The notes beneath the pieces are model-generated. The model saw only the letters and a program-made list of their open reading frames with translations. It was not told the DNA's origin and searched no databases. A program made the translations under genes and the position numbers. Shown here piece by piece: positions 21,963-31,434 of a stretch of DNA of 64,000 nucleotides; within the stretch, counting starts at the first letter, position 1; every line of letters starts with the position of its first letter. This DNA comes from Mariniblastus fucicola (GTDB lineage: Bacteria; Planctomycetota; Planctomycetia; Pirellulales; Pirellulaceae), in NCBI RefSeq assembly GCF_008087665.1, contig NZ_CP042912.1:186001-250000 (forward strand), written 5' to 3'.

Positions 21963-24900
21963 TTACTCGACAGGAGCTGCCTCAATGATAATCGGATTCG
22001 AATCTTCTTCGGTCGCTTTGTTTGTTTTCTGATACAGCGGAAGCAGCCGATGTCGAACTTCCAGCGACAACAGATTCATCGTCGTCACGTAAATTCGACC
22101 TCCGAAGGGGGCCCAACGGTCCGGAACTGGTGAATAAGGATCCCAACTACCTGCATTGTCACCTGCCTTTTCCTGGGTCCGAATCAGCAACGGTCGCAGC
22201 GCCGCATTCCACTTCTGCCACGCCGGCCCATCGACATGCTTCAGCACTTGGGTTGCGTAATACCAATAGTAGGTGTCCCGCAGCCGAACGGTTTCACCTG
22301 GCATCTGCTGATTGACCAGATAGTTCGCTCCTGAAATCAGTCTGGGGTCATCCCGTTCCCAGCCCGTATAGATCCTCATCAACAGCCCAACAGCCGTCAT
22401 GCTGGGCGTGGCGTTGCGACCCTGGATTCTCGAAACGCCCTGCGAGTTGACGGCGTAGGGGTTGTAGCGATACAGCGACTCGTTGGCCGGATCGGCGGCC
22501 ACGGCAAGCCACTTTGCAATCGAAACGAACGTCTCGTCTTCCACTTTCAGGCCCGCCAACCTTCCGCTCTGCAACGCCATCACCATCCAGCCGGAAACGG
22601 ACGTATCCGAAGACCGCTTCTTCATCTCAGAAAAATATCGCCAACCGCCTTTGTTTGGGTGCTGCGAGTCAGCGATGAAGTCGAGCGCCTTTTGGGCAGG
22701 CTCTTTCAGCTTCGGATCCTGTGTCATCCCATAGGCTTCCGTCAAAGCAAGCGCTGCGATGCCGTGACTGTACAGACGGCAAGCATTGTTTGAGTTTTCA
22801 TCGGACGAAAGATAAAGCAGTCCGTCTTCGCCCTGATTGTCGATCAGCCATTGGATCGCGTGATTGATTTGCCTCGCGTACTTGAACTCACGATGATTGT
22901 AGCCCGCACCCTGAAACGCGAGCACCGCAAGACCCGTCGCCGCCATGTCGCTGTCGAGTTGACGTTGGTGCAGGCGATGTTCGGTATCGAAACGAGTCAA
23001 CGACCAGCTTCCGTCAGGCAATTGGTACCTCGCCAAAAACTCCAGCCCAAGATTAATCGCGGCTTCGGTTTTCGGTTCAGCCTGGCTTTGGGCCATTCCG
23101 GGAGTTCGCTGGCGAAAGGCTTCTTTGGCAACCGTCGCGGTTGGGTTCATCGCTGGCGCACCGCCAAAATCATCCTTTCGAAAACGAGTCTCCAGTTCCG
23201 GTTGGATCTGTCGACTGGTTTCTGACGCGGGACGCATGTTGACTCCGGCTCTTACGTCGGGAGTCATCGCCAGCCCGGCAGGACCTTCAATCGCATCGAC
23301 TTCGAGTTCGAAACCGGCGTCCGATTGCCGAGACTCGTCGCGGGACATACGTACGTCGGCGATGTCGCTATCGATTGTCTCAGTAGCCGCCGCGGAACCC
23401 GTTCCTTCAGTTGTCGACGGCGCCGTCAGAGAAACCTCAGGCGAAATGTTGGGCGCGGTTTCTGAGCGATTGCGAGCGGTCGCGTTCGAGGCGCGAGCAA
23501 GCTTACGTTTTGAGGTTTCGGATTCCGACGGTTGGCTGCGTCGAGAGAGCGCTCCTTCGACCACCGGTGCTGAAGTTGCCGCCTGAGCAGCCATTCGCGT
23601 CGCGGTTTGCCCCAACAGGTCAGCTGCCGCAATCGCTCCGCCGCTCGAAGGCGATCGTGTCACTACATCTGCCTCGCTGGCCATGCCATCATCTGCCATC
23701 GCACCGCCGTCGGTTCCTTCCGCCGGGTTATTGTCCTCGTCCAGGTTCGGAGCTCGGGCCACACGGTCTGCCGAACTGCCGAGCAGCTTCCGCAAGCGAT
23801 TGGCCTCCTCTTCGTCTTCTTCGTCACCGTCTCCGTCGGCAATCTGATTCAAGATCTGTTCCAGTCGCGAACGCATATCCTCCCTGGCCGACTCACGGCG
23901 GTTGGCGGCCAACTGCGGCGCAACACCGCTGCCTTGCTCTGCCGTTGGGGCCACGTCAGGCGCAGCGGCATGGTCGCTGACTCGCGAATCCGTGCCTTCG
24001 CTGCGTTGTTCCAGTTCCGCCATCCCCGTCGGTTCCTCGCTGATGGAAGAATCAGGCGCTGAAGCCGATTCGCGCGGTGCAGCCGTAGCAGCAACTTCCG
24101 CTGCAGCCAATGCAGGCCTGACTTCCGATTCCGCAGTCGAACGACGGGTTAGCGTAGGGCTCAGGTTGGCAACTTCTGGCGATCCGCCGCCAGAAAGTCG
24201 TCGCCGTTGGGCTTCAGCCACGACTTTGGTCGGCCCAAGATTCACCGGAGCAGCACCTTTTTCGATCGCAACCTTCTCTCGCGATTCACGCGACGCCGAA
24301 GTAATGTCGGCAGCAGACGATTCGGCAGTTTCCATCGATGGCGACTTCGCACCCGCGATTTTGGCGACCGCGGAAGTGTTGACCTTGAAGGCACTCGTTG
24401 GACGCGGCGCTTCCGCAGTCGATCGGCGAATCGTCGACGCCTGCGAGTTAGTCAACATTTGAGTCCGCGATGTCGGACTTTGTTCCTTTCGGTTCAGCAT
24501 CGCATCGGAAGCCCGAACGGCAGGGCTGGGAAGTCCGCCCTGGCCAGTCTGCAGATTCTGTTGAGCGACCGCGCCGGCGTTTCCTTTTTGTCCTTTGGTG
24601 ATCGACAGCGTCCGCGACTCAAGCGATTCGCTGTTCGAAGATGAAGTTGGGTTGGGGGCTGGTCGGTTGACGGGTTCAACCGAACGCATCGTTGGAGCAT
24701 CGTTGGTCGCCAGCCTTGTTGAGCTGGATTCCGCGAGCGGATTGGTGACGGTGGGACGGCTGGGGTTTTCGCGACGAACGATCGTCGTCTTTTTCGGCTG
24801 AGCTTTTTTCTTTCGCGTCAACGGCGAAGGCAGCTTGCTGGTCGATGCGGTTTCGCTGCGCCGTGGTCGACGTGTTAGCTGCCCTGCGGCTTCGGCTGGA

Positions 24901-25943
24901 TTGAGCTCAGAAGGAGTTTTGGCTACGTTCGCTTTCGAAGTTGGTCGCGGCGTGCTTTTGGCGGGCTGTTTGCGGACTTCTGCTTCAGCACGAACGACGC
25001 GGGCTCGCGATTGATTTGGTCGATCCGCAGCTTTCGTCTCGCGAGACGCGGTTTGCGTCAGCCGGGAGTTGTTGGAGCGAGTCGCCCGGGAATCGGCCTT
25101 CGGCATGCTTCGTTTGGCGACCGATGTCTGAGCCGTCTCGCGCGGCTGGACGTCTTTGACGACTTTTCGGTCTGACGACGTCGAGGACGATCGACTGATG
25201 TTGTCGGCTTCTGCCGCGGCAGTGACGGACTCGCTCGGTGTCGGCGTGTCAGGTTTTTCGGCTGGCGAGGGACGAGAGACCGCGATCGAGCTTTCTGTGG
25301 CTTCCGTGGCCTTCGATACAGTGCTGCTTTTTTCCTCGCGTGACATTCGGTTGCGCCGAAGCTGGGAAAGAGCTTCATCGAGGCGGGGAACGGTTCGTTC
25401 GGTCGTTTCTCTTCGACGTGTCTGCGGCGATACAGTGGGTTTTGATTCCTTGACCGGAATCGGTTGTTCGGCAGACGTCACCTGTGACTCGCGCCGCTTG
25501 ATCTCGACGTCGGGTTCTGGAGTGTTGTCAGGTTTGGTGACCGGAATCGAAACGGAGCTGTTCTGATTTGTGAACTCGATGGTGCGAACGTTGCGTTTGG
25601 TGACGCGATTCCAGTTTTTCTTGACGCCACTGTTGAAGATCAGGACCAGGGAAGCCGCGATCAGAATCAGTAGGTGGCCGGCGAGAGAAACAATCAGCGA
25701 AAATTGCAACGTGCGTCGCAGTTTCGAGTCGCCCATTTGCGACAACAGAAACAGGGCGCCTGCCGTCATCGCCGGCAACACCAGCAGGCTCAGCCACATC
25801 CACGGTCCGGTCAACAGCGTGAGGATGGCTCCGAATCCAATCGCCGATAACACGCAGAGCGCAACCACGACCGGCCAGAACTGATCGTCGAAAGCATCGA
25901 CGCGTCCCGGGCTGATTCGTTTGATGGTGCGTTGAGTTGACAT
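21963..25943 (-). CDS. Giant membrane protein: TonB-like helix, disordered linker, squalene-cyclase-like C-terminus
   Basis: 1326 residues. Three hydrophobic segments lie at about 23-44, 48-69 and 81-104; the third (VSLAGHLLILIAASLVLIF) has the Ser-x3-His pair (S86, H90) of TonB/TolA-type helices. A Pro-containing stretch follows (TIEFTNQ, KPDNTPEPDVEIK), then about 800 residues of Ser/Arg/Thr/Ala/Glu low complexity. The end (about 965-1310) has prenyltransferase/squalene-cyclase-like alpha-toroid repeats: ARYQLPDGSW, AIQWLIDNQGEDG, ALDFIADSQ, ANYLVNQQ. No DxDD cyclase motif was found, so catalysis is doubtful. It lies 86 bases after exbD on the same strand; an energised envelope-spanning partner of ExbB/ExbD is inferred. 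Confidence 0.75.
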   Translation of the reverse strand: MSTQRTIKRISPGRVDAFDDQFWPVVVALCVLSAIGFGAILTLLTGPWMWLSLLVLPAMTAGALFLLSQMGDSKLRRTLQFSLIVSLAGHLLILIAASLVLIFNSGVKKNWNRVTKRNVRTIEFTNQNSSVSIPVTKPDNTPEPDVEIKRRESQVTSAEQPIPVKESKPTVSPQTRRRETTERTVPRLDEALSQLRRNRMSREEKSSTVSKATEATESSIAVSRPSPAEKPDTPTPSESVTAAAEADNISRSSSTSSDRKVVKDVQPRETAQTSVAKRSMPKADSRATRSNNSRLTQTASRETKAADRPNQSRARVVRAEAEVRKQPAKSTPRPTSKANVAKTPSELNPAEAAGQLTRRPRRSETASTSKLPSPLTRKKKAQPKKTTIVRRENPSRPTVTNPLAESSSTRLATNDAPTMRSVEPVNRPAPNPTSSSNSESLESRTLSITKGQKGNAGAVAQQNLQTGQGGLPSPAVRASDAMLNRKEQSPTSRTQMLTNSQASTIRRSTAEAPRPTSAFKVNTSAVAKIAGAKSPSMETAESSAADITSASRESREKVAIEKGAAPVNLGPTKVVAEAQRRRLSGGGSPEVANLSPTLTRRSTAESEVRPALAAAEVAATAAPRESASAPDSSISEEPTGMAELEQRSEGTDSRVSDHAAAPDVAPTAEQGSGVAPQLAANRRESAREDMRSRLEQILNQIADGDGDEEDEEEANRLRKLLGSSADRVARAPNLDEDNNPAEGTDGGAMADDGMASEADVVTRSPSSGGAIAAADLLGQTATRMAAQAATSAPVVEGALSRRSQPSESETSKRKLARASNATARNRSETAPNISPEVSLTAPSTTEGTGSAAATETIDSDIADVRMSRDESRQSDAGFELEVDAIEGPAGLAMTPDVRAGVNMRPASETSRQIQPELETRFRKDDFGGAPAMNPTATVAKEAFRQRTPGMAQSQAEPKTEAAINLGLEFLARYQLPDGSWSLTRFDTEHRLHQRQLDSDMAATGLAVLAFQGAGYNHREFKYARQINHAIQWLIDNQGEDGLLYLSSDENSNNACRLYSHGIAALALTEAYGMTQDPKLKEPAQKALDFIADSQHPNKGGWRYFSEMKKRSSDTSVSGWMVMALQSGRLAGLKVEDETFVSIAKWLAVAADPANESLYRYNPYAVNSQGVSRIQGRNATPSMTAVGLLMRIYTGWERDDPRLISGANYLVNQQMPGETVRLRDTYYWYYATQVLKHVDGPAWQKWNAALRPLLIRTQEKAGDNAGSWDPYSPVPDRWAPFGGRIYVTTMNLLSLEVRHRLLPLYQKTNKATEEDSNPIIIEAAPVE

Positions 25944-26029
25944 GTTTTGGGGAGCGTAGGAAATGGCGACACAGGTTTCTGGCCAGCGATTGTGTAACGT
26001 TCACGGGCGGGAAGGCTGTGCCATACAGG

Positions 26030-26443
26030 TTACGAATCGTCGATGGTAGCAGTGAATTCGTTGATGCCGACTTTCTTACACAGACTGATAGCCGTGGCGA
26101 CCTGCTCCCAATTGGTTTCCTTGTCACCGCGGATGACAACGGTTTGGGTTAGTGGATTGTTCGCCTGGGCGCGGCGCAAAATTTGCTCGACCTGTTCGAG
26201 TTGGCGAAAGCCACCGTCGATGAAGAATCGCCCCTCGCGATCGATGTTGATCACCAGTTCATCGGGCTGCATCGAAGACGGCAACGCTTCGGTCACGCTC
26301 GGCAAATTCAAATCCAGCTCGCGTTCTTCTTCCGAAAATCGCGACGACACCAGAAAGAAGATCAGCAACAGAAATACGACGTCGATCAGCGGCGTGATGC
26401 TTAGCGAACTGATCGCCGACGTGCGTTTGATTTTGACGCTCAT
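26030..26443 (-). CDS. ExbD/TolR-family proton-channel subunit
   Basis: 137 residues. One N-terminal membrane helix, SITPLIDVVFLLLIFFLV, carries the conserved membrane aspartate D21. The periplasmic domain follows, with the usual VVIRGDKETNWEQVATAI pattern. Together with the ExbB-like protein it would use the proton gradient to drive a TonB/TolA-like partner. Its ATG overlaps the stop of the exbB-like gene by 4 bases, so the two are coupled. Confidence 0.92.
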   Translation of the reverse strand: MSVKIKRTSAISSLSITPLIDVVFLLLIFFLVSSRFSEEERELDLNLPSVTEALPSSMQPDELVINIDREGRFFIDGGFRQLEQVEQILRRAQANNPLTQTVVIRGDKETNWEQVATAISLCKKVGINEFTATIDDS

Positions 26444-27393
26444 CGAGACCTCCGCGACGGTGGTTCCGGGATCGGCGGATAGTCTCCGTCGCCGATATTC
26501 TCGGACGGTTCCACAACGGCGTCCTCATCGGCCGGAATGCCTGTCGTGAACCTTAATTTGCCCTCGTATCGCTCGAATTGTGGCAACATGTTGAAACACA
26601 ATTCTTCGATCTCGTTGAGAAGCTGAACGATTCGATTCTCGAAGTAATGAGACAGGACTGCGGCCGGGATCGCGATCAACAGTCCCGTCATCGTCGTCAC
26701 CAAAGCCGTGTAAATTCCTTGAGCCAGTGCTTCTGCCCGGTTCTGTCCAACAACCAGTTGTGTGGTGTCGTAGAAAGCCTGCGTGATTCCCCAAACCGTT
26801 CCCAGCAGTCCGATCAACGGCGCGATCGCTGCGGCCAGCGTCAGCCATGAACTGACCTGGGCGAGGCGTGTTGCTTCGCGTTGAGCGGCTTCGGAAACCG
26901 CGGATTCCAGTTCCGCCTGCGGTCGGCCGACTTTTACCAGCAGCGATCGAAAAATATACGACGCCGACGAAGGGTAGCGTTGGCAGGCCTGGTAGGCTCG
27001 CCGCGGATCGAGTCCGCCTTCCGACTGGGTTAGCGAAGAAAGCTGCTTGACCAACTCGGGCGGGAAAATTTTCTCTCGACGGAGTGCCAGGAAGCGTTCC
27101 ACACTGATCGTGGCGACCAGAATCGATAACAACAACAGCGGCACCATGAACCAGCCACCACGCGTCAACAGTCGCAACAGACTGATGCCGCTCGGTTTGA
27201 CCTCCTCTGGCGACCCCCGGTCGATGGGCATTTCAGCTTCGCCTGCCGTGTCCGCGTTTGCCGCCACGTTCGCATCGGATTCCTGAATCGGCGCGGCGAC
27301 GGAGTATCGCGATGCGGCAAAGGCCAGCATTGACGTGGCGATCAACAACAGGATCAGCCAGCGCATTGGATTCGCATGAGTTTCGTTCGACAT
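26440..27393 (-). CDS. ExbB/TolQ/MotA-family proton-channel protein with signal sequence
   Basis: 317 residues from the ATG at 27393; a GTG 9 bases upstream (27402) is an alternative. A signal-peptide-like N-terminus (MRWLILLLIATSMLAFA) and an acidic linker precede the channel domain, a layout seen in longer ExbB proteins. The three TolQ-type helices are at WFMVPLLLLSILVATISV, LTLAAAIAPLIGLLGTVWGI and TALVTTMTGLLIAIPAAVL. It ends in a charged tail (EPPSRRSR). It lies 21-30 bases after the TPR gene, so the four genes form one likely operon. Confidence 0.92.
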   Translation of the reverse strand: MSNETHANPMRWLILLLIATSMLAFAASRYSVAAPIQESDANVAANADTAGEAEMPIDRGSPEEVKPSGISLLRLLTRGGWFMVPLLLLSILVATISVERFLALRREKIFPPELVKQLSSLTQSEGGLDPRRAYQACQRYPSSASYIFRSLLVKVGRPQAELESAVSEAAQREATRLAQVSSWLTLAAAIAPLIGLLGTVWGITQAFYDTTQLVVGQNRAEALAQGIYTALVTTMTGLLIAIPAAVLSHYFENRIVQLLNEIEELCFNMLPQFERYEGKLRFTTGIPADEDAVVEPSENIGDGDYPPIPEPPSRRSR

Positions 27394-27423
27394 GGACTTC
27401 ACGTGAGATACATTTTCGAGTTG

Positions 27424-30400
27424 TTAGTTGGCAAACTTTTCTTTGAGAGCGTTCAGTTTGCTGATCTGTTTGTTAGCTTCCGCGGCGAGGGCGTGTTCGG
27501 GGAATCGGGTGACAAGGTACTGGTATCGATCGATGGCCTTCCCGACGAGGATAACTTTGTCCACGCTTTTGGCCTCATTGATTTGGACCATGTAACAACG
27601 TGCTGCTTCGTAAGAAGCGTAGGCCTGCCAGGATTTGACTTCTGCGGGAGCCAGACTTCCGCCATAGCCGTAATAGACGTTGCCATAGGCTTCGATGGCT
27701 TCGTTGAAACGCTGCTTGGAAGTTATTGTGTCGCCTGCCTTGGCAGCGTCGACGGCTTGTTTGAAAAAGATGTCGCCAAGGAGCGCTTTCGCATGAGCAC
27801 CGGTTTCGCCGTCCGCGAGCGAAGCGTCATCCAGCGGACCACTTGCCGCGTCAAGTTCCCCAATCGCAACTTTCGCGATGCCGAATTCCAATTGGGCTTC
27901 CTGCTTGACAGATTCAGTGACGTCCGGCATCTCGATCAATGCCTGCGCCATCTCGGCAGCCTGCACAAAGTTCTTTGTTTTGTTTCCGGCCCGCGCCCCG
28001 TTGAGCAGCGTCGGCGACGTGTATTTCTTGACCCGTTCATCAAGTTGCGAGTACTCCTCGATCACCGGTTTGGCGACGGTGTACGCCTCGAAGGCTTCAT
28101 CGAAGTCGTTAGAACGCCATGCACATTGGGCGATCATATAGCGGCCGTCGGCATATAGTTTTCCGTTCGGGAATTCCTCGGCCTGCTTCTTGAACTGGGC
28201 TCCGGCGGCATCGAAGTCCTCTTTCTTGTAGTGACACCAGCCGAGTTTATACCGGGACTTCTCGCGGATCTCGTCGCGAGCCGAATCCGAACCTGCGGCA
28301 GTGTAATGCTCGATCGCCGTGTCGAAGTCTTTTTCGTTATAGGCCTGCGAGCCCAGCAAGAAATGAGCTTCCGGAGCAAAAGTGCTGGTGGGATAAACTT
28401 CAACGAGTTTCGCGAACGAGACCAACGAATCATCCGGTTCTCCGTTTTCCCGTTGAGCCCACGCCAGCTCGTACCAAACTTTGTCGGCGTCAGGCGTGTC
28501 CGCTGTCAAGGCATCTGTCATCGACGAAAACGTCGCCACGGCGTTGGGCCAATCGCCGCTGTCAACGTAGGCCAGTCCAAGTTGATACGTGGCCTTGCGG
28601 ATGGTTTCTTCACCCGTCGCGGTTTCCACCAACTGCTTCAAACCAGCGATGGATTCCTCCGTGTTGCCCGACATTCGAAGCGCGTTGGTGCGTCCGAGAG
28701 TGGCATTTTGAGTCAGTTCATGTTTCGGATATTTCTCGAGGAAGTCAGCAAAACGTTTTGCGGCATCCTCACCGTCATCGTTTTCAACCGCCGCGTAGCC
28801 AGCGCGATAGATGGCGAATGGCGTCAGTTCGCTGTCAACAAACTTGGTCGCCAGTAGATCAAAATTGCGGATGGCGCGATCGTACTGTTTGACTTCCAAA
28901 GACTCATCGCCGACGGCGTAAAGTGCACGACCAACGATGTCGTTCGGGTTCTTGGGAAAGGCTTCGATCATCGTCGTCGCGGTTTGTTCGGCTTCGTCGA
29001 ATTTCGAAAGTTTCAGCTGGGCGTTCACGAGCGCGAGCATGACTTCGGGCGTTCGATTCCACTTGCGATCAATGTCCAAAGATTGTTGCAGCTTCTCCGC
29101 AGCCTCTTCGTACTGGCCGTTTTGAAAATGGCTCGATCCAATCCAGTGCAACGACTCCGCTTTGTGCTGAGGCAACGTAATCGATGCGTCCTGCTTCTCC
29201 AGCCACTGAATCGTTTCGTCGAAATTGCCTTGCAGATACGAAGCAAATCCTGCACGCGTGATCCACCATGACAGATCTTTCTTGTTGCCCTGAAAATCGG
29301 TCGCGAGATTGCGGAATACCGCCTCGGCCTCGCGGTGTTGGCCCTTCATCAACAACGAATCACCAAGCACTTCCCACATACCGGCCAGCAGTTCATCGCC
29401 GGGATAATCTTCTTCAAATGCTTTTGCCTGGTCGATCGCTTTGTTGTAGTCGTTCGACTCATAGTTGCTGAACGCGGACCAATAAAGACATTTGGGGGCC
29501 AGAGGATGGCTGGGATACTTACTCGCAATGTCCGCATAAAGATTCGATGACAGGCTCGCCAATTCCGGCACGCCACGGCTGGCATTAGCACGATCCAGCA
29601 ACACGTCGACCTCCAGTGGATGACCTTTGATTTTGGTTGACCATTCTTCGGTCAGATCAAATGCTTCTTGGCTGCGACCAGCATCGATCAGCCACAATGC
29701 CAGTTCGTGCACGGCATCAACAGCGAAAGAAGACGTGGAGTTAATCGCAGATTTTAAAGCCGCCGTGCCGCGATCTTTGTCGCCGGCTTTGAGCCATGAG
29801 CTTCCAGCAAGCACGAGTGCTTTTTCACGCAGCTCCGAGCTTTTGATCTGCGACACCGATTCAAAAAGCTCGGCGGCTTTCGCATCGTCACCCAGATACA
29901 TCGAACAAGACGCATCCAGGAAAATCGCGTCGTCCCTGGCGTCATAGTGCTCGTCCGCGATTACTTCCGCAAGAATGGCCTTGGCGTCCCGAAACTTCTT
30001 GTTCGCGACTTCGATGTCGTCTTTTTTGAGTTGTTGAATTCCGAAGTTGATCAACGATTCCGCATAGTTCAGATTGGTGTCATTCAGCAGCGGGTGGCCC
30101 TTTTCCTTGTCGACGACAGTGCGAATGCGATCGTACCAGCGGCCGGCGTCTTCGAACTCGTTCTCTTTCAGTGAAAGCCTACCCAGTGCGTACATGGACT
30201 CAATTCGCAAGTCGTTGTCCTGAATCTCGACGGACTGTTCGTAGGCTGTCTTTGCGTCGTCATTTTGACCAAGTTCTTCAAAAGCTTTGCCGCGGTAATG
30301 GGCTGCGGCTCCGGCCTGAGGAGAATCGCTGTGGTTCAACAGAACCGTGTTCAGATCATTGGCTGCCGTCGTGTACTGGCTGGAACTTTCGTCCGGATCG

Positions 30401-30816
30401 CTTTCGGCCAGGCGACGACCTTCCATGATCCGGCTGTAACCCAACGCCAACAGCATTTCGGGAATGGCGGGTGATTCATCCTCCTGCATGATGGGCAGCG
30501 CTTTTTTGAATGCAAGGATCGCGCTACCATAGTCTTCCAAGTTGTAGCAACAGTTGCCGAGGTTGTACCAGGCTTTGCGAGAGGCTTTGGATTCCGGATA
30601 AGTGTCAAGAATCTCTTGCCATAACTTACGAGCAAATTCATAGTCTTTCTCGTTCTGCGCGTTGGCCGCAGTTTGTTCCAGATCGTATGCTTTCTTGTCG
30701 GTCTTGGATTCCTGAGCGACCAATGGCGAAGCAACCAATCCGGCGAGGAGCATCCAGCCAGTCAACAAAGCAAAATTCAGCACACCATTCAATGAAAGCG
30801 TTTGTTGTCGTACCAT
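27424..30816 (-). CDS. Exported tetratricopeptide-repeat protein
   Basis: 1130 residues. An N-terminal signal peptide (LNFALLTGWMLLAGLVASPLVAQ, about 13-35) is followed by about 25 TPR-like units of 34-38 residues throughout the chain; examples are AWYNLGNCCYNLEDYGSAI, SLHWIGSSHFQNGQYEEA and SRYKLGWCHYKKEDFDAA. The protein resembles a much enlarged YbgF/CpoB, the periplasmic TPR partner of Tol-Pal. No catalytic domain is visible. It is the first gene of the block with ExbB, ExbD and the giant protein, and likely acts as scaffold or regulator of the energised complex. ATG start at 30816. Confidence 0.88.
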   Translation of the reverse strand: MVRQQTLSLNGVLNFALLTGWMLLAGLVASPLVAQESKTDKKAYDLEQTAANAQNEKDYEFARKLWQEILDTYPESKASRKAWYNLGNCCYNLEDYGSAILAFKKALPIMQEDESPAIPEMLLALGYSRIMEGRRLAESDPDESSSQYTTAANDLNTVLLNHSDSPQAGAAAHYRGKAFEELGQNDDAKTAYEQSVEIQDNDLRIESMYALGRLSLKENEFEDAGRWYDRIRTVVDKEKGHPLLNDTNLNYAESLINFGIQQLKKDDIEVANKKFRDAKAILAEVIADEHYDARDDAIFLDASCSMYLGDDAKAAELFESVSQIKSSELREKALVLAGSSWLKAGDKDRGTAALKSAINSTSSFAVDAVHELALWLIDAGRSQEAFDLTEEWSTKIKGHPLEVDVLLDRANASRGVPELASLSSNLYADIASKYPSHPLAPKCLYWSAFSNYESNDYNKAIDQAKAFEEDYPGDELLAGMWEVLGDSLLMKGQHREAEAVFRNLATDFQGNKKDLSWWITRAGFASYLQGNFDETIQWLEKQDASITLPQHKAESLHWIGSSHFQNGQYEEAAEKLQQSLDIDRKWNRTPEVMLALVNAQLKLSKFDEAEQTATTMIEAFPKNPNDIVGRALYAVGDESLEVKQYDRAIRNFDLLATKFVDSELTPFAIYRAGYAAVENDDGEDAAKRFADFLEKYPKHELTQNATLGRTNALRMSGNTEESIAGLKQLVETATGEETIRKATYQLGLAYVDSGDWPNAVATFSSMTDALTADTPDADKVWYELAWAQRENGEPDDSLVSFAKLVEVYPTSTFAPEAHFLLGSQAYNEKDFDTAIEHYTAAGSDSARDEIREKSRYKLGWCHYKKEDFDAAGAQFKKQAEEFPNGKLYADGRYMIAQCAWRSNDFDEAFEAYTVAKPVIEEYSQLDERVKKYTSPTLLNGARAGNKTKNFVQAAEMAQALIEMPDVTESVKQEAQLEFGIAKVAIGELDAASGPLDDASLADGETGAHAKALLGDIFFKQAVDAAKAGDTITSKQRFNEAIEAYGNVYYGYGGSLAPAEVKSWQAYASYEAARCYMVQINEAKSVDKVILVGKAIDRYQYLVTRFPEHALAAEANKQISKLNALKEKFAN

Positions 30817-30994
30817 TTGAGAGCTCTGTTCCGGATCGTTTCCAAATCAATAAACGCAGTCAGACGCAAAGTCTGAAACTGACCAGCGAAGTCGGACCTA
30901 CAGTATGCCATGAGCTACCCCGGAGTTGGCGAATTCGATTCGGCAAAACGGGCTCAAGGCCGAGAATTTTCACAAGCTTTAACGTTTGCCAAGA

Positions 30995-31423
30995 ATGAAT
31001 AACGGCTCCGACAAAACGAAGTCTCAGCACACGATTCGCCTGCGCGGCCCCTGCCATTTGTTGTGGATGCAAAATGGTACGCAGCAAGCCACCGTTCGGG
31101 TTCAGGTTCCTTGCGAAATTTCGCCCGATTTGTTCGAACTGTCAGCCGTTTCTGCGGAAGACAGTTTCGTTTTGCGCCGAAGTTTTGCCAAACCGACGCG
31201 ATTGGAACGGTCGCAAAGCGTGACACTTGAGTTGAACAATTTCGAGGGAGCTCAACGAGTCCTGTTGAACCGTGGAAAAGATTCAGAATTGGCGCAAGGT
31301 TTCGAGTCGGGTTACGTTTCGTTGGAAGTCGGCCATGCATTGATCGCGCAGAACCGTTTGGAAGTTGAGTTTCCTTCCTTGCCGTCGGTTGCTGGTGAGA
31401 TTCAGCTGGTGATCCAGCAGTAG
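30995..31423 (+). CDS. Conserved-looking protein of unknown function
   Basis: 142 residues from the ATG at 30995; a TTG 9 bases upstream is less likely. No signal peptide or membrane segment. The chain looks beta-rich (LRGPCHLLWMQNGTQQATVRVQV, LERSQSVTLELNNFEG, NRLEVEFPSLPSVAG) and the end resembles an immunoglobulin-like or carbohydrate-binding sandwich, but no family is recognised. It is transcribed divergently from the TPR gene and converges on the FAH-family gene with 11 bases between stops. Confidence 0.6.
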   Translation: MNNGSDKTKSQHTIRLRGPCHLLWMQNGTQQATVRVQVPCEISPDLFELSAVSAEDSFVLRRSFAKPTRLERSQSVTLELNNFEGAQRVLLNRGKDSELAQGFESGYVSLEVGHALIAQNRLEVEFPSLPSVAGEIQLVIQQ

Positions 31424-31434
31424 CGCAGGCAGCA

